From positions 220,348 to 284,347 of the forward strand of contig CAJTQV010000002.1 in the NCBI GenBank assembly GCA_910578385.1: a DNA stretch of 64,000 nt. The letters run 5' to 3'. This DNA comes from an uncultured Muribaculaceae bacterium. GTDB lineage: Bacteria; Bacteroidota; Bacteroidia; Bacteroidales; Muribaculaceae. The notes under the pieces are model-generated. The model was not told where the DNA came from. It saw nothing but the letters and a program-made list of their open reading frames with translations, and made no database searches. Made by a program: the position numbers and the translations under genes. Positions 8,691 through 17,437 of this stretch are shown piece after piece; the first letter of the stretch is position 1, and every line of letters starts with the position of its first letter.

Positions 8691-8780
8691 AGGTGGTTAA
8701 GGTTTTTAATGTGATTAATGTGATTAAGGGGATTAAGGGGATTAAGGGGATTAAGATGATTAAGGTGATTAAGGACTTTA
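8691..8780. repeat. Degenerate 9-bp tandem repeat (GGGATTAAG type)
   Basis: Nine-base units GTGATTAAT, GTGATTAAG, GGGATTAAG (three times), ATGATTAAG and GTGATTAAG follow in perfect register. They lie between the tlpA-like operon promoter and the hemW stop. The open frame through it encodes only a simple repeat and is not a gene. Confidence 0.85.
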
Positions 8781-8795
8781 GGGGGGAGCGTGGGG

Positions 8796-9917
8796 TTAGA
8801 AGAGGGAGAGGATTATTTCGTCGGAGATCATTATGCCGGTTTGGGTGAGGGTCAGGTGGGCGGGCGTGAGGGTGAGGTGGCGGGCGGTGAGCCAGGGGCG
8901 GGCGGCGGCGAGTAGGCGGCGCGTGGCGGATTCGCCGAAGCGGGCGGTGAAGTCGGCGAGGGGAAGCCCCTCGCGCGTGCGCAGGCGCGTCATTATCATC
9001 TCCTCGCGAAGTTCGTCGTCGCTGAGGGTCTCGGTCTCGGCCGGGCATTCTCCTTTCTTTGCGAGCCAATAGTCTATGTATGCCTTATAGTCCGGATGGT
9101 TCGCCTTGCGTAGACGGGCACCGTCGTATGAATGGGCCGCTGCCCCGAGACCGACGTATTCCTCGCCTCGCCAGTAGCTGCTGTTGTGCTGCGACCGGTA
9201 GCCAGGTTTCGAGTAGTTTGAAATCTCATATTGCTCGTAGCCGGCCAGAGAGAGAGCCTCGCTGAGTTCCATAAACATGGTCTGCGAGTCCTCCTCGGCG
9301 GCCTCGGCAATCATTCCGCTGTCGCGCATACGGGTCAATGCGGTGCGTTCCTCATACATCAGTGAGTAAGCAGAGATGTGCTCAGGATTCATGGAGACCA
9401 CTCCCCCGACCGACCGCCGGAAGGACTCGACCGTCTGTCCCGGCAAACCGAACATCAGGTCAAGGCTTATGTTGCCGAAGTGGCGGCGGAGTATCTCGTA
9501 TGCCTTTCGGGCCTGCGCCGCATCGTGACGGCGACATATAGCGCGCAGTTCCCCGTCATCGAGTGACTGCACTCCCATGCTGAGCCGGTTCACGCCGCAA
9601 CCGCGCCATAGACGCGCCATATCTTCGGTGACATCGTCAGGGTTGACCTCTATCGTGAACTCCCCCACCTCTCCGGTCAGAGCCGAAAGGCCCTTCGACA
9701 GCCGCGCGAACTCATCGGCAGGGATAAGCGACGGGGTTCCTCCACCTATATATAAGGTGGTCGGAGCTACCACCATCTGCGGCACCCGTACACGAGCCTC
9801 CCCAAGCAACGCCGACACGTAGTCAGACCAGGGGGCAAGACGCTCTCCGACCGAATAAAAGTCACAATAAATGCAACGACGCCGACAAAAAGGCACATGA
9901 ACATATACTCCACTCAT
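8796..9917 (-). CDS. hemW: HemW-like radical SAM protein
   Basis: 373 residues. The radical SAM cluster motif CX3CX2C is at the start (VPFCRRRCIYCDFYSV), followed by LYIGGGTPSLI, EVNPDDVTEDM, RLSMGVQSLDD and DLMFGLPGQT, all typical of HemW (formerly called oxygen-independent coproporphyrinogen oxidase-like). The family acts in heme handling or insertion in the cytoplasm; it usually lacks true coproporphyrinogen oxidase activity. It is divergent from fusA2 and has its own -7 box. Confidence 0.9.
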   Translation of the reverse strand: MSGVYVHVPFCRRRCIYCDFYSVGERLAPWSDYVSALLGEARVRVPQMVVAPTTLYIGGGTPSLIPADEFARLSKGLSALTGEVGEFTIEVNPDDVTEDMARLWRGCGVNRLSMGVQSLDDGELRAICRRHDAAQARKAYEILRRHFGNISLDLMFGLPGQTVESFRRSVGGVVSMNPEHISAYSLMYEERTALTRMRDSGMIAEAAEEDSQTMFMELSEALSLAGYEQYEISNYSKPGYRSQHNSSYWRGEEYVGLGAAAHSYDGARLRKANHPDYKAYIDYWLAKKGECPAETETLSDDELREEMIMTRLRTREGLPLADFTARFGESATRRLLAAARPWLTARHLTLTPAHLTLTQTGIMISDEIILSLF

Positions 9918-9950
9918 GATTCTTGCTATGAACTGTTAACAAATTTCTTG

Positions 9951-9958
9951 CAAAGATA
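9951..9958 (-). promoter_or_regulatory. hemW -7 box
   Basis: TATCTTTG on the minus strand, about 34 bp before the hemW start. No TTTG lies at the usual 19-21 bp distance, so the -33 element is weak or absent. Confidence 0.6.
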
Positions 9959-9973
9959 ATAAAAATGTCTAAA

Positions 9974-9989
9974 TATGTTACACAACATA
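9974..9989 (+). promoter_or_regulatory. CRP-family palindrome (candidate Cur site) upstream of fusA2
   Basis: TATGTT-ACAC-AACATA is a perfect 6-bp dyad with a 4-bp spacer, 155 bp before the fusA2 start and 16 bp beyond the hemW -7 box. In Bacteroides thetaiotaomicron fusA2 is known to be activated by the CRP-like regulator Cur (BT4338) during carbon starvation. That this dyad is the site is inference from form and place. Confidence 0.6.
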
Positions 9990-10042
9990 AAAATAAACAA
10001 TGGATATTACCACTTTTTTTATTAAATTGCGGACGGAAAAAG

Positions 10043-10102
10043 GGAAAACACCCTCGTGATACTGTGGAAAAGCTCCTCCGTGTTACCGGAAAACACCCTC
10101 GT
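10043..10102 (+). repeat. Three about 22-bp direct repeats in the fusA2 leader
   Basis: GGAAAACACCCTCGT occurs at 10043-10057 and again at 10088-10102, with a diverged copy GGAAAAGCTCCTCCGT at about 10066-10081 between them. They lie about 40-100 bp before the start codon, so they may act in the mRNA leader. Confidence 0.7.
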
Positions 10103-10144
10103 TCTACCGAAAAAAGCCAGTTAAATCTTAAAATCTTATATCCT

Positions 10145-12301
10145 ATGAAGATTTACAAAACCAATGAAATCAAGAACATTGCCCTGCTTGGATCCAAGGG
10201 CTCCGGGAAAACCACACTCGCCGAATCAATGATTTACGAGTGTGGAGTTATAAAACGTCGCGGAACGGTTGACGCAGGAAACACCGTATCCGACTATTTC
10301 CCCGTTGAGAAGGAGTATGGCTACTCGGTATTCTCAACGGTTTTCAATGCGGAGTTCAACAACAAGAAGCTCAATATCATAGACTGCCCGGGAGCGGACG
10401 ACTTCGTGGGCAACGCATACACGGCCCTCGGCGTGTGCGACATGGGTCTTATCCTGGTTGACGCACAGTATGGCGTTGAGGTCGGCACACAGAACATATT
10501 CCGCACCACAGCGGCTCTCAAGAAACCTGTCATCTTCGGCATCAACCAGATGGACGCCGAGAAGGCAGACTACGACAATGTGCTCGAACAGCTCCGCGAG
10601 GCATTCGGTCCGCGTGTTGTACAGATACAGTATCCTCTCGAATCGGGTCCGAATTTCCACTCGATGATCGACGTTCTTCTGATGAAGAAGTACGAGTGGG
10701 GTCCCGAAGGCGGCGTGCCGACCATCTCCGACATTCCGGAAGACCAGATGGAGAAGGCCCGCGAGCTCAACCAGATTCTCGTTGAGGCTGCCGCCGAGAA
10801 CGACGAGACGCTGATGGAGAAATTCTTCGAGCAGGGCAGCCTGACCGAGGACGAGATGCGCGAGGGTATCCGCAAGGGACTCGTTGACCGCTCGATCTAC
10901 CCGGTTGTACTCCTCTCGGCTGCGAAAGACATGGCAGTGCGCCGTCTGATGGAATTCCTCGGCAACGTCTGCCCCTTCGTGAGCGATATGCCCGCACCGG
11001 TCAATACAGCCGGCGTCGAGGTGAAACCCGATGCCAACGGTCCCGTTTCGGTATTCTTCTTCAAGACATCGGTAGAGCCGCACATCGGCGAGGTCAGCTA
11101 CTTCAAGGTTATGAGCGGCACGCTCCGTGCCGGAGCCGACCTTGAGAACGCCACCCGCGGCGGTAAAGAGCGACTTGCCCAGATATTCACAGTGTGCGGC
11201 CAGCTCCGCAACCCGATCGACGCACTTGAGGCCGGCGACATAGGCGCCACTGTCAAGCTGAAAGATGTGCGCACCGGCAACACACTCGACGAGAAAGGCT
11301 GCGACTACCAGTTCGACTTCATCAAATATCCGGCACCGAAATATGTGCGTGCCATCCGTCCTGTCACCGAGAGCGACGGCGAGAAGCTGTCGGCCATCCT
11401 CACACGTATGCACGAGGAGGATCCGACATGGGTGATCGAGCAGAGCAAGGAACTGAAACAGACTCTCGTCAAGGGTCAGGGTGAGTTCCATCTCCGCACG
11501 CTCAAGTGGCGTATCGAGAACAACGAGAAGCTCCCCATCCAGTTCGAGGAGATGCGCATACCCTACCGCGAGACAATCACCAAGGCCGCCCGTGCCGACT
11601 ACCGTCACAAGAAGCAGTCGGGTGGTTCGGGACAGTTCGGCGAGGTGCATCTGATCGTGGAGCCTTACACCGAGGGTATGCCCGAGCCTGACGGCTACAA
11701 GTTCGGCAGCCAGGAGTTCAAGCTCAAGGTGCGCGACAAACAGGAGATCCCTCTGGAATGGGGCGGCAAGCTCGTGGTGTACGACTGCACCGTCGGCGGC
11801 TCGATCGACGCCCGCTTCATCCCGGCAATCGTGAAGGGACTCATGGACCGCATGGAGCAGGGTCCGCTCACCGGTTCATATGCACGCGACGTGCGCGTCA
11901 TGATCTACGACGGCAAGATGCACCCGGTTGACTCGAACGAGATCTCTTTCCGTCTGGCAGGCCGCAACGCCTTCTCCGAGGCCTTCCGTCAGGCAGGTCC
12001 GAAGATTCTCGAACCGGTATATGACGTTGAGGTGCTGACTCCGGGCGACACCATGGGCGACGTGATGAGCGACCTCCAGGGACGCCGCGCCATCATCATG
12101 GGCATGGAGTCGGAGAACGGTATCGAGAAACTCAACGCCAAGGTGCCTCTGAAAGAGATGTCGAGCTATTCGACCTCGCTCAGCTCCATCACCGGCGGAC
12201 GCAGCAGCTTCTCGATGAAGTTCGCGAGCTACGAGCTGGTGCCCGGCGACGTTCAGGAGAAGCTCCTGAAGGAATATGCAGAGACGCAGACCGAGGAGTA
12301 A
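10145..12301 (+). CDS. fusA2: Elongation factor G paralogue EF-G2 lacking the catalytic histidine
   Basis: I start at the ATG at 10145 (MKIYKTNEIKNIALLGSKGS), giving 718 residues as in EF-G; the open frame upstream covers the promoter region. The P-loop GSKGSGKT is at 16-23, G3 is DCPGADDF (80-87), where EF-G has DTPGHVDF, so the catalytic His is Ala84, and G4 is NQMD (134-137). Switch I also lacks the usual RGITI. Domain IV and the C-terminus are well kept (QSGGSGQFGEVHL, MGMESENGIEKLNAKVPL). The B. thetaiotaomicron homologue is reported to support translation without GTP hydrolysis and to be needed for gut colonisation. Expect starvation-time protein synthesis. Confidence 0.9.
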   Translation: MKIYKTNEIKNIALLGSKGSGKTTLAESMIYECGVIKRRGTVDAGNTVSDYFPVEKEYGYSVFSTVFNAEFNNKKLNIIDCPGADDFVGNAYTALGVCDMGLILVDAQYGVEVGTQNIFRTTAALKKPVIFGINQMDAEKADYDNVLEQLREAFGPRVVQIQYPLESGPNFHSMIDVLLMKKYEWGPEGGVPTISDIPEDQMEKARELNQILVEAAAENDETLMEKFFEQGSLTEDEMREGIRKGLVDRSIYPVVLLSAAKDMAVRRLMEFLGNVCPFVSDMPAPVNTAGVEVKPDANGPVSVFFFKTSVEPHIGEVSYFKVMSGTLRAGADLENATRGGKERLAQIFTVCGQLRNPIDALEAGDIGATVKLKDVRTGNTLDEKGCDYQFDFIKYPAPKYVRAIRPVTESDGEKLSAILTRMHEEDPTWVIEQSKELKQTLVKGQGEFHLRTLKWRIENNEKLPIQFEEMRIPYRETITKAARADYRHKKQSGGSGQFGEVHLIVEPYTEGMPEPDGYKFGSQEFKLKVRDKQEIPLEWGGKLVVYDCTVGGSIDARFIPAIVKGLMDRMEQGPLTGSYARDVRVMIYDGKMHPVDSNEISFRLAGRNAFSEAFRQAGPKILEPVYDVEVLTPGDTMGDVMSDLQGRRAIIMGMESENGIEKLNAKVPLKEMSSYSTSLSSITGGRSSFSMKFASYELVPGDVQEKLLKEYAETQTEE

Positions 12302-12321
12302 ACTCCGGTCGGAAAGCTACA

Positions 12322-12358
12322 AAGAGGGCTGACCCTTGCGGGCCAGCCCTCTTCTTTT
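12322..12358 (+). terminator. fusA2 terminator
   Basis: A 10-bp stem AAGAGGGCTG/CAGCCCTCTT (12322-12331 and 12344-12353) is followed by CTTTTGG. Confidence 0.85.
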
Positions 12359-12367
12359 GGGGTTAAT

Positions 12368-12458
12368 CCCGATTTATCGGGATTTATCGGGATTTATCGG
12401 GATTAATCCTGATTAGTCGGGATTAATCCTGATTAGTCGGGATTAGTCGGAATCAGTC
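12368..12458. repeat. Degenerate 10-bp tandem repeat (GATTTATCGG type)
   Basis: About nine units of exactly 10 bp (GATTTATCGG three times, then GATTAATCCT and GATTAGTCGG variants) fill the gap between the convergent fusA2 and ahpF. A second array with the same unit lies at 32569-32666. Confidence 0.9.
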
Positions 12459-12460
12459 TT

Positions 12461-14017
12461 TCAGAGGGTGCGGAGGCGGTCGTCGAAGGCCGACAGGGCA
12501 GCCTTGGCACCCTCGCCCATGGCGATGATGATCTGCTTGTAGGGCACTGTGCTGACATCTCCGGCGGCGTAGACGCCGGGAAGATCCGTGCGGCAGCAGG
12601 CATCAATCTCTATCTCGCCACGGCCGTTGGCTCCGACCTGCGGAACAAACACCTCGCTGTTGGGCATCAGTCCAATCTGGACGAACACACCCGACAAGTC
12701 GTAGTGACTCTCCTTCTCGGTGGTGCGGTCGAGTACATCTATGCCGGTCACTGTCTTTCCGTCGCCGTCTACCTTTGTGACGGCCGACGAAAGATGCACA
12801 TCGACATTCGGCAGAGAGCGCAGCTTCTCCTGAAGCACGGTGTCGGCCTTGAGCGTGTCGAGAAACTCGAACACATCCACATGACGGCAGATGTTCGCCA
12901 GGTCTATCGCAGCCTCTACTCCGGAATTGCCGCCGCCGATCACGGCGACATCCTTGCCGGCGAAGAAGGGACCGTCGCAGTGCACGCAGAACGCCACACC
13001 GTGACCGATGTAATCATTCTCGCCCGGCACTCCGAGACGGCGCCAGCGGGCACCCGTCGCGATAATCACCTGCGGAGCCTCAAGAGCCTCGCCACCTTTC
13101 AGGCGCACGGTCTTGACATCCGATTTAAGTTCCACCTGCTCCACTGTGCGCGAGTCGAGGATATCGACCGGATAGTCGAGCATATGGGAACGGAGGTCGG
13201 AGGCGAGCTTGTCGCCGGTGGTGTGGAGCACGGATATGACATTGTCAATGCCGGAAGTCTCCTTGACCTGACCGCCGACCCGCTGTGCGACCACGGCAAC
13301 TTTCAGACCCTTGCGGGCTGAATAGATGGCAGCCGATGCTCCGGCGGGACCTCCGCCGATCACCACGAGGTCGTACTTGCGGACCTCAGCGGGCGATGCC
13401 GACGGCTCTGTGCCGAACTTTTCCTCCAGCTTGTCGAGTATCTCACCAAGGGAGCCTTTTCCAATCCAGACTTCCTCGCCGTTGGCATAGACCGTAGGCA
13501 CAGACTTCACGCCAAGAGCCTCGGCCTCGGCTGTGGCAAGATTGCCATCGACCGTCTGGGAGGCTACATTGTTGTTGAAAAGCGCCATCTGGTTGAGAGC
13601 CTGCACCACGTCGGGGCAGTTCGTACATTCGAGCGACACGTAGGTAGTGAGGCTGATCTCACCCTTCAGACGGGCGATACGCTCGCGTGTCGCTTCATCA
13701 GGCAGAGTACGTCCCTGGCCGTCGGAGTTGAGCACCGCCAGCAACAGGGAGGTGAACTCATGTCCACCCGGAATACAACGGAAGGATATGCCCGTGGGCA
13801 CACCCTCCTTTTCCAGCGACGCGACAGCCTTGTCGCTGTTCGCCTCCTCGACCTCGACGCCGATCCGCGGTGAGGTGGTGGAGAAATCGGTAAAGAAGCC
13901 GATCATCTCCTTGCCAAGCTCCGAAGCGGGATCGCACGAGATACGGAAGGTATAGTTGTCTTTAAGAGAGGCGAAGACCTGCTTCACCTGCTCCAGTAAA
14001 GATTTGTCAAGAGTCAT
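12461..14017 (-). CDS. ahpF: Alkyl hydroperoxide reductase subunit F
   Basis: 518 residues, full family length. An N-terminal tandem thioredoxin-like domain carries the CxxC CTNC (in LECTNCPDVVQAL). A flavoprotein part begins with DLVVIGGGPAGASAAIYSAR near residue 215, and the thioredoxin reductase-like redox centre is CVHC (AFCVHCDGPFF). It takes electrons from NAD(P)H and reduces AhpC. It follows ahpC by 7 bp, so they are one operon. Confidence 0.96.
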   Translation of the reverse strand: MTLDKSLLEQVKQVFASLKDNYTFRISCDPASELGKEMIGFFTDFSTTSPRIGVEVEEANSDKAVASLEKEGVPTGISFRCIPGGHEFTSLLLAVLNSDGQGRTLPDEATRERIARLKGEISLTTYVSLECTNCPDVVQALNQMALFNNNVASQTVDGNLATAEAEALGVKSVPTVYANGEEVWIGKGSLGEILDKLEEKFGTEPSASPAEVRKYDLVVIGGGPAGASAAIYSARKGLKVAVVAQRVGGQVKETSGIDNVISVLHTTGDKLASDLRSHMLDYPVDILDSRTVEQVELKSDVKTVRLKGGEALEAPQVIIATGARWRRLGVPGENDYIGHGVAFCVHCDGPFFAGKDVAVIGGGNSGVEAAIDLANICRHVDVFEFLDTLKADTVLQEKLRSLPNVDVHLSSAVTKVDGDGKTVTGIDVLDRTTEKESHYDLSGVFVQIGLMPNSEVFVPQVGANGRGEIEIDACCRTDLPGVYAAGDVSTVPYKQIIIAMGEGAKAALSAFDDRLRTL

Positions 14018-14024
14018 AGGCGCA

Positions 14025-14612
14025 TCAGAGTTTACCTACGAGGTCGATACTCGGTTTGAGAGTCTCGGCACCCTGTTTCCATTTTGCGGGACAAACGTCG
14101 CCGGGGTGACCTGCCACGAAGAGAGCGGCCTCTACCTTGCGGACAAGCTCGTCGGCGTCACGTCCGATGTTGTTGTCGTTGACCTCGGCAATCTTGATGA
14201 GACCTTCGGGATTGACGACAAATGTGCCACGGTATGCCATGCCGTCACCCTCGATCATCACGCCGAAAGCGCGGGCGAGAACGCCGGTGGGGTCAGCGAG
14301 CATTGGGTACTCGATTTTCTTGATACGGTCTGATGTATCGTGCCATGCCTTGTGAACGAAGTGTGAGTCAGTGCTGACAGAGTACACCTCCACACCCATC
14401 TCCTTGAGCTGGGCGTACTTCGACTGAAGGTCCTCAAGCTCGGTCGGGCATACGAAAGTGAAGTCAGCGGGATAGAAGAAGAAGATGGCCCATTTGCCCT
14501 CTATATCCTTGTTTGTCACCTCGCGGAACTCACCGTTGTGGTATGCCTGAACTTTGAATTCGGGGAGAGATGCGTTGATGATTGGTTCTCTTACGATCTT
14601 ATTGTCTTCCAT
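14025..14612 (-). CDS. ahpC: Peroxiredoxin AhpC
   Basis: 195 residues. The peroxidatic Cys is in DFTFVCPTELEDLQ and the resolving Cys is in GDVCPAKWKQG near the C-terminus. It reduces hydrogen peroxide, organic peroxides and peroxynitrite in the cytoplasm and is recycled by AhpF, encoded next. A -7 box TAACTTTG lies 78 bp upstream; no OxyR-type site could be assigned with confidence. Confidence 0.97.
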   Translation of the reverse strand: MEDNKIVREPIINASLPEFKVQAYHNGEFREVTNKDIEGKWAIFFFYPADFTFVCPTELEDLQSKYAQLKEMGVEVYSVSTDSHFVHKAWHDTSDRIKKIEYPMLADPTGVLARAFGVMIEGDGMAYRGTFVVNPEGLIKIAEVNDNNIGRDADELVRKVEAALFVAGHPGDVCPAKWKQGAETLKPSIDLVGKL

Positions 14613-14689
14613 AGTGTTTTTGAAGAATTTAAATTGTTATGATTATTACTACTGATTGTTAGGAACGCGGCCAGTTACGGGCTACCTTC

Positions 14690-14697
14690 CAAAGTTA
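14690..14697 (-). promoter_or_regulatory. ahpCF -7 box
   Basis: TAACTTTG on the minus strand. The best -33 candidate (TTG, 14717-14715) is only 17 bp away, so an activator may be needed. Confidence 0.6.
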
Positions 14698-14805
14698 GAA
14701 CAAACGGCGACATACAATGTTCAGAAGAGAGAAGGTATGTTCAGAAGGGAACGGTAAGCCTGCGGCTTGTAACCCGTGTCGCAAGCCGTTTAGTTCCGGC
14801 AGACT

Positions 14806-16725
14806 TTATTTTTTCAAGGGTCCGATATATCTGTTTCCGTCATCGTCGCCAAGAGTTCCCTTGATTTTCTTCTCGACGCGCTCACGTTTGGTATAATAAT
14901 ACTTGTAACTGAACCCGCAGACCTCACAAATGTATTTCGGCATGAATCCGGCGTATACCATCACGGTGAACTGTATCTCATCTTCAGTCATGGTAGCACA
15001 CTTCTCGCGCAGGTCGGCAATGATATTATCCATATAGACATTGACCAGTTTCTCCAGCTCACTCGACTTCATACTTTTCGCCATGTCGCGCATCATTTTA
15101 TCAAGATCTGATACAAGAGCCTTTTTCATAGCGGGAGTATCTTTCTTCTCCACATAAGAAGCGGCGATTTTGTTGAAGAAGTCCAGACGGCTACGGAAGA
15201 GCGAGCTGATGGTGGTTTTCATAGTCATACGGCATTCCTCCGCATCGGTTATCTGCTTTGACATTTCCCCTATCCGCTCATCGCGGCCGGTCAGTTCGGT
15301 TCTCATTGACTCGATGTCAGAAAGCGAGGCGTTAAGGCGGTTGGCAATCTCCGTGATTTCCGACTTTTTCTGTTCAAGCGATTCCGAGAGATGCAGATTC
15401 TCTCCAATCTTGTCGTCGAGAGCCGACGACATGCGCATAATGTCATTCGCGTTCTTATCCAGTTCGAGATTCTTATTTTGAATTTCAAGCGCAGCGTTGT
15501 CGATTTCGAGCTGTTTCCGGTTTATTTCAAGCTGCTTGATCCGCACCCTCATCCTGTAGAACCACCATCCGGCACCGAGAATAATCAGAGCCGCGATCAC
15601 TGATATTGCAAGAATCCAAGCAAGTCGCTCCTTTTTTGCGCGTTCCGCCTCGGCCTGCCGGTCGTAATAGTCGCGCTGTGCCGTCACGACAGATTGAAGA
15701 GTTATCTCGTTCATCATACGGTTCTGATAGTCAAGTGAACTGTCCGTAGCTGCAAGAGCTGACTTGTAATCACCTTGGACCTCAAACAGGGAAGCTTTGC
15801 ACCATAACGCCATTGCCGTATCACGTCCACAGGTAGCCTTATACTCTATCGAGTCAATGTAGCGTTTGGCTTCGTCAAGACGGTTATTAAATATCGCCGC
15901 TCTTGCTCTGCGAAAACATAGTTCCGTATTATACGATGAAAATGCTTTATATTTTTCAATTTCTTTAAAACATGAATCTGATTTTAGTATTTCTCCATTA
16001 AGGTCATGCACTCCAATCATACTCTCCACACAATATGAAGCCAATAGAGAGTCTACAGGAGAGTTCAACGCAAACTTACACACAGAATCAAGAAGACATA
16101 GGGATTCCCTATGAAATCCCATACCATCTAACGCTGCGGCCATATCACAAGTTGCAAAATATGCATCTCTTATTCTTCCACATTTCTTTAAATTATAAAC
16201 AGTTTCCTTATAGCTCTCCATAGCAAGTTTTGAATTGAAAGTTGACATGAAAAGATCTCCAAGCAGTTGTGAAGACCTGGCAATCCAATAAGGATTTTTT
16301 ATTCTCATCGCCAATTCATGAGCTTCTTGCGCCGCTATTATGGCAGATTCTTTTTGTTCCAAGTCAAGCCGTACAACACCTAAATAAAAGGCCGATTTCA
16401 GTTTATTAAGCGGGGATCCGTTTTGTAAAAAGTATTGGTAAGAACTATCAATACTGGAATCAGTCGGTATGGCATAATCCCCCTTATACATCGCCTCAGT
16501 CAAAAGAAGTCCCAAAGTGGCCTTAGCCCTATCATCATCTATTAAATCGGGGTCTATGCTGCATAATATTTCCAACGCCGAATCTGGATTAGATTTTCTA
16601 TTCAGCGAGTCGGGATACTCCACCAGAAGCTGCGAGGCATCTTCAAGGGTCTTGAAAATCTCAGACCGACGACATCCCACGCATATGGCTACTGTCAGCA
16701 ACAAGTATATGATTAGATATTTCAA
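14806..16725 (-). CDS. Membrane-anchored TPR protein with coiled coil and C-terminal HTH-like domain
   Basis: 639 residues. The N-terminus is a lipoprotein-like signal ending at GC (Cys18). Residues about 40-340 are helical repeats of TPR type. One membrane segment (about 368-390, ILAISVIAALIILGAGWWFY) is followed by a long coiled coil (about 393-500) and a C-terminal domain of about 120 residues ending in VCGFSYKYYYTKRERVEKK, which resembles the DNA-binding end of Bacteroidetes TPR regulators. It likely senses an extracytoplasmic condition and acts on nearby genes. Its promoter faces that of the secreted-protein cluster starting at 17006. The N-terminal half is AT-richer than neighbouring housekeeping genes. 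The regulatory role is inference. Confidence 0.7.
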   Translation of the reverse strand: MKYLIIYLLLTVAICVGCRRSEIFKTLEDASQLLVEYPDSLNRKSNPDSALEILCSIDPDLIDDDRAKATLGLLLTEAMYKGDYAIPTDSSIDSSYQYFLQNGSPLNKLKSAFYLGVVRLDLEQKESAIIAAQEAHELAMRIKNPYWIARSSQLLGDLFMSTFNSKLAMESYKETVYNLKKCGRIRDAYFATCDMAAALDGMGFHRESLCLLDSVCKFALNSPVDSLLASYCVESMIGVHDLNGEILKSDSCFKEIEKYKAFSSYNTELCFRRARAAIFNNRLDEAKRYIDSIEYKATCGRDTAMALWCKASLFEVQGDYKSALAATDSSLDYQNRMMNEITLQSVVTAQRDYYDRQAEAERAKKERLAWILAISVIAALIILGAGWWFYRMRVRIKQLEINRKQLEIDNAALEIQNKNLELDKNANDIMRMSSALDDKIGENLHLSESLEQKKSEITEIANRLNASLSDIESMRTELTGRDERIGEMSKQITDAEECRMTMKTTISSLFRSRLDFFNKIAASYVEKKDTPAMKKALVSDLDKMMRDMAKSMKSSELEKLVNVYMDNIIADLREKCATMTEDEIQFTVMVYAGFMPKYICEVCGFSYKYYYTKRERVEKKIKGTLGDDDGNRYIGPLKK

Positions 16726-16748
16726 GGTCGCAAAAATTTAAGTTCCCG

Positions 16749-16779
16749 CAAAGATAATCATTCGCACATAAACTTCAAA
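16749..16779 (-). promoter_or_regulatory. Promoter of the TPR regulator
   Basis: TTTG (16779-16776), 19 bp, TATCTTTG (16756-16749) on the minus strand, about 24 bp before the start codon. Confidence 0.78.
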
Positions 16780-16944
16780 ATATAAGATACAACATGACTA
16801 AAAAACTGAAAAAATAATATTTGAATCCCCAATAAAATTCCCCTAAATTTACAATATAAAATCCATGATGGATAATTAATATTTTTACATCTCTCAACGT
16901 GTTGTCTTTCTGTATTTTATATTTTAAGATGATGGATAAATAAA

Positions 16945-16976
16945 TTTGCGCTTCAACACTTATATTTATAACTTTG
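16945..16976 (+). promoter_or_regulatory. Promoter of the small secreted protein cluster
   Basis: TTTG (16945-16948), 20 bp, TAACTTTG (16969-16976), an exact consensus pair, with an expected leader of about 26 nt. The about 165 bp between this and the opposing TPR promoter is AT-rich and holds a direct repeat GATGGATAA but no clear operator. Confidence 0.85.
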
Positions 16977-17005
16977 CAGCACAAAAACAACATAAATTTC
17001 AACAT

Positions 17006-17419
17006 ATGATAACAACTCTAAATTTACGGGTAACGATACTGGCCACAACGTTATTCTTGACAGGATTTTCACATTCTATCTCAGGCCAAACAACCAACAA
17101 ATATGATGTCAATAAAAAAAGTGTGCCTTTTAAGATTACGCCAAAATCATCGACATCTCGCCCGCGAATGCCGTCGCATCAGCAGCTATATGGAGAATAC
17201 TGTGATGGATTTCTCACCGTCTCTTTCAAGATTCCGGAGGGAAACTGTGTTCTGACGTATTCGAATTCCGCTATCGGCATCGAGACATCGGTTGAATTCG
17301 ATTCTTCAAAGGAAGCAAAATTCTTTGTGGGATATGGCGATGCGCCAATCCACATCACAGTCACAACATCATTCGGAAACGAATACGAGGCCGTTATCGA
17401 CCTCTCGAACAATAATTAA
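17006..17419 (+). CDS. Small secreted protein, DUF3244-like
   Basis: 137 residues from the ATG at 17006, which sits 30 bp after the promoter; an earlier in-frame ATG lies inside the promoter and is rejected. A signal peptide (about 1-27, ends ISG-Q) is followed by a linker with Pro/Ser/Arg and a single beta-sandwich-like domain (FLTVSFKIPEGNCVLTYSNS ... GNEYEAVIDL), which resembles the DUF3244 family of short exported Bacteroidales proteins. Function unknown. It is followed after 18 bp by the next gene, so the two are probably cotranscribed. Confidence 0.65.
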   Translation: MITTLNLRVTILATTLFLTGFSHSISGQTTNKYDVNKKSVPFKITPKSSTSRPRMPSHQQLYGEYCDGFLTVSFKIPEGNCVLTYSNSAIGIETSVEFDSSKEAKFFVGYGDAPIHITVTTSFGNEYEAVIDLSNNN

Positions 17420-17437
17420 CCAACAAAATCAACCGAC

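Noticed and set aside
8666..8848. Open frame encoding a repetitive KGIKGIKGIK-type peptide
   Set aside because: It is only the 9-bp intergenic repeat read in a frame of period three; no start signal or family-like sequence.
9980..10144. N-terminal extension of fusA2 from 9965
   Set aside because: It would code through the CRP-like dyad and the leader repeats, and EF-G proteins start at the equivalent of 10145.
10334..11650. 438-residue open frame antisense to fusA2
   Set aside because: Strong codon bias of fusA2 leaves the opposite frame open; no signal, promoter or homology pattern.
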